Of a DNA stretch of 7,287 bases, positions 5,968 to 7,287 are shown in pieces. This stretch comes from CAYLZN01 sp964387935 (lineage in GTDB: Bacteria; Acidobacteriota; Vicinamibacteria; Vicinamibacterales; JAFNAJ01). Position 1 is the stretch's first letter. Every line of letters begins with the position of its first letter. The position numbers were made by a program, and so were the translations under genes. Under the pieces are notes generated by a model. That model was not told the origin of the DNA. It was given only the letters and a program-made list of their open reading frames with translations, and ran no database searches. Location: contig CAYLZN010000297.1 of assembly GCA_964387935.1 (NCBI GenBank), positions 1 to 7,287 on the forward strand. Direction: 5' to 3'.

Positions 5968-6000
5968 AATGTAGTCACGATGATACCACGATGTAGTCAC
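5968..6000 (-). promoter_or_regulatory. Three tandem 11-bp units, likely antitoxin operator
   Basis: On the plus strand the units read AATGTAGTCAC, GATGATACCAC and GATGTAGTCAC, back to back. The outer two differ by one base; the middle one matches the third at 8 of 11 positions. An 11-bp period puts each copy on nearly the same DNA face. The array lies 15-47 bp before ATG 5953 and ends next to the ribosome site. On the minus strand the middle unit contains TATCAT, a possible -10, with no good -35. The position fits binding by the Phd-type antitoxin. Confidence 0.6.
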
Positions 6001-6068
6001 TTGTGGCTGGCGCGGTACGTCTCCTGGTCTTTGATTTCGAGGCCGCAGTTGTAACGTCCTCCGGACGG

Positions 6069-7162
6069 TCACTTCATCGCGACGAAGTCGCCGGGCTTCC
6101 AGGTCTTCGCGAGCGCCGGTTCGGTCGGCCCGTAGAGCCGCAGGATCGCGAAGTACCCCTTGCCGGGCACCGTGGCGAGCCAGTTCTTCTCCTGCCCTGC
6201 CGGGGCCGTCGGCCCGAAGTACAGGTCGGTGCTGCCGTCGGCGTTCTGGACCGGGTTGTCCCGCGACCCGAGCGACGGGAAGGGCTGGCCGTTGGCGAGG
6301 CCCGAGGCGTTCTCGGCCTCGTACAGCGTCACGGACCAGAAGTTCGCGGCCGGCACGTCCTTCGGCATGTTCAGCGTGTAGCTCGTGCCGCCGGTGAGGG
6401 GCACGCCTTCGGCATCGGTGAAGCCGATGACGTAGAAGGCGCCCTTGCCGGGGATCTGCGAGAGCATGCCGGGGCTGACGCTGTAGTAGTTGGAGAAGAA
6501 CCAGGGGCGCAGGTCGATGTCGAGCGCCCCGCCGCGATCCACGCGGCGCCAGCTCAGGTCCAGCTCGCTGCTCGGTCTCTCCGCCGTCGCGCCGGCCATC
6601 GGGTTGACCCAGCGGCGATCGGGGTACATCCGCAACGTCCGACCGGACACGACATCGTCGAAGGCGATCACGCGGCTCATCTGGTACGCCGTCTTCGCCG
6701 CGCGGTCGAGGATGCCCCGCGCGCGGTCGTCCGGCTGGAAGGGCTCTCCCTTCACGATGCCGAGCCCGGCGAGCATACCCATCCAGTCCGGGTCTGCCAG
6801 GTGCGGCCCTTCGCTGTCCGCCAGTACTTTCAATTCGTCGAAAGCCGTCGCGTCGCTGGCCGGGAGCATGTTTCACCGGAACGCCCGACGCATCCGGGAA
6901 CGTCATGGGCCTGGCCTCGCCCTTCAGGGGGTAGATCTTCGTCCGCTCGATCAGCTCGACCGGCGGTTTCAGATTGCCCGCATCGGCGTAGAACGCCCGG
7001 AGGAACACGAACACGTGGTTCGTGCCCGAGCGGTAGACGAAGTAGCCCTCAGGGACGTCGCCCTCGTAGCCCGGCGGCAGCAGCAGGAACTTCCCGCCCT
7101 TGCCCTGATCCGGTCCGACGAAGCCGACGTCGCCCGCGAACTTGCCGCCATCCTAGCGACAC
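6069..7162 (-). pseudogene. DUF1254/DUF1214-domain protein, N-terminally deleted and frameshifted
   Basis: The body reads in from 7152 (KFAGDVGFVGPDQGKGGKF, LLLPPGYEGDVPEGYFVYRS) through KPPVELIERTKIYPLKGEAR to GVPV, then shifts frame at AAA/TTT 6871-6873, where one extra base seems present. It continues from 6869 as MLPASDATAFDELKVLADSE to the DUF1214 end, WLATVPGKGYFAILRLYGPT then KTWKPGDFVAMK. The last 266 codons are uninterrupted and contain the whole DUF1214 part. The first 140 or so residues are missing, and a TAG blocks the frame at 7153-7155. GTG 7162 with GAGGAG six bases upstream (plus 7169-7174) may be the original start, now joined out of frame to mid-gene sequence. The family's role is unknown. 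It is related to, but distinct from, the broken gene at 1788-3056. Confidence 0.83.
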
Positions 7163-7192
7163 GAATGACTCCTCAGTGGGTTGACGAGGTGG

Positions 7193-7287
7193 CTAACTGA
7201 CCGGCCGGGCCGTGGGAAGCGTGTAGGCCCCTTCCAGCACGGATCGACCCGGGCGATAGATCCGCATCAGGAAGTTCCACCCTTCGG
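7193..7287 (-). CDS. DUF1214-type protein, C-terminal end only (runs off the window)
   Basis: The minus strand from the window edge reads EGWNFLMRIYRPGRSVLEGA and then YTLPTARPVS before a TAG at 7193-7195. GWNFLMRIYRPG is the conserved DUF1214 C-terminal motif, equivalent to GWNAILRLYGP in the gene at 1788-3056 and GYFAILRLYGP at 6069-7162. The gene is therefore a third family member, transcribed in the same direction as the next broken one and ending 18 bp before the ribosome site of that gene, so the two probably formed a tandem operon. Whether it is intact upstream cannot be seen. Confidence 0.75.
   Translation of the reverse strand, partial: EGWNFLMRIYRPGRSVLEGAYTLPTARPVS

Noticed and set aside
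5968..6000. The 11-bp repeats as a CRISPR fragment
   Set aside because: Units are too short, adjoin without spacers, and sit in a classic operator position before an antitoxin.
6003..7184. A 393-codon open frame on the plus strand, and a 362-codon minus frame at 5926-7014
   Set aside because: The plus frame is antisense to the DUF1254/DUF1214 gene. The minus frame is real only from 7014 to about 6874; its remainder is an out-of-frame reading rich in Arg and Gly.

Overview
The window is GC-rich DNA with strong G/C preference at third codon positions. It looks like accessory sequence from a high-GC environmental bacterium. The DUF1254/DUF1214 proteins and the abundance of toxin-antitoxin (TA) genes would fit an Acidobacteriota-type soil genome, but that placement is inference; there is no rRNA, tRNA or housekeeping marker to anchor it. 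No CRISPR array, transposase or integrase is visible.

Layout. 3-604 (+): the end of a ribbon-helix-helix (RHH) antitoxin and its PIN-domain toxin. 666-939 (-): a decayed second copy of a mazEF-like module, with a clean 69-bp deletion in the toxin. 1044-1707 (+): an intact RHH/PIN module behind a promoter that seems to give a leaderless mRNA. 1788-3056 (+): a DUF1254/DUF1214 gene broken by frameshifts, two inferred internal deletions and an assembly gap (N at 2065-2074). 3086-3639 (-): the intact mazEF-like module. 3823-5136 (+): an AAA-type ATPase with a DUF4143 C-terminal region, preceded by a large interrupted inverted repeat that runs into its start. 5247-5953 (-): a Phd/YefM antitoxin with a PIN toxin, preceded by three tandem 11-bp units. 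6069-7162 (-): a second broken DUF1254/DUF1214 gene. 7193-7287 (-): the C-terminus of a third member of that family.

The window is therefore a TA island: four modules plus one ghost in about 6 kb, with a DUF4143 ATPase among them, flanked by decaying DUF1254/DUF1214 genes. Each antitoxin precedes and overlaps its toxin (4, 14, 16 and 4 bp), the usual arrangement for translational coupling and for autorepression by the antitoxin or the complex. Three candidate control regions differ in design: a palindrome over the -35 of mazEF, an interrupted inverted repeat over the -10 of the ATPase, and 11-bp phased repeats before phd.

Caution: several lesions in the DUF1254 genes are one-base changes in short runs of the same base, and the N gap has near-duplicate flanks. 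Some of the decay may be sequencing or assembly error.
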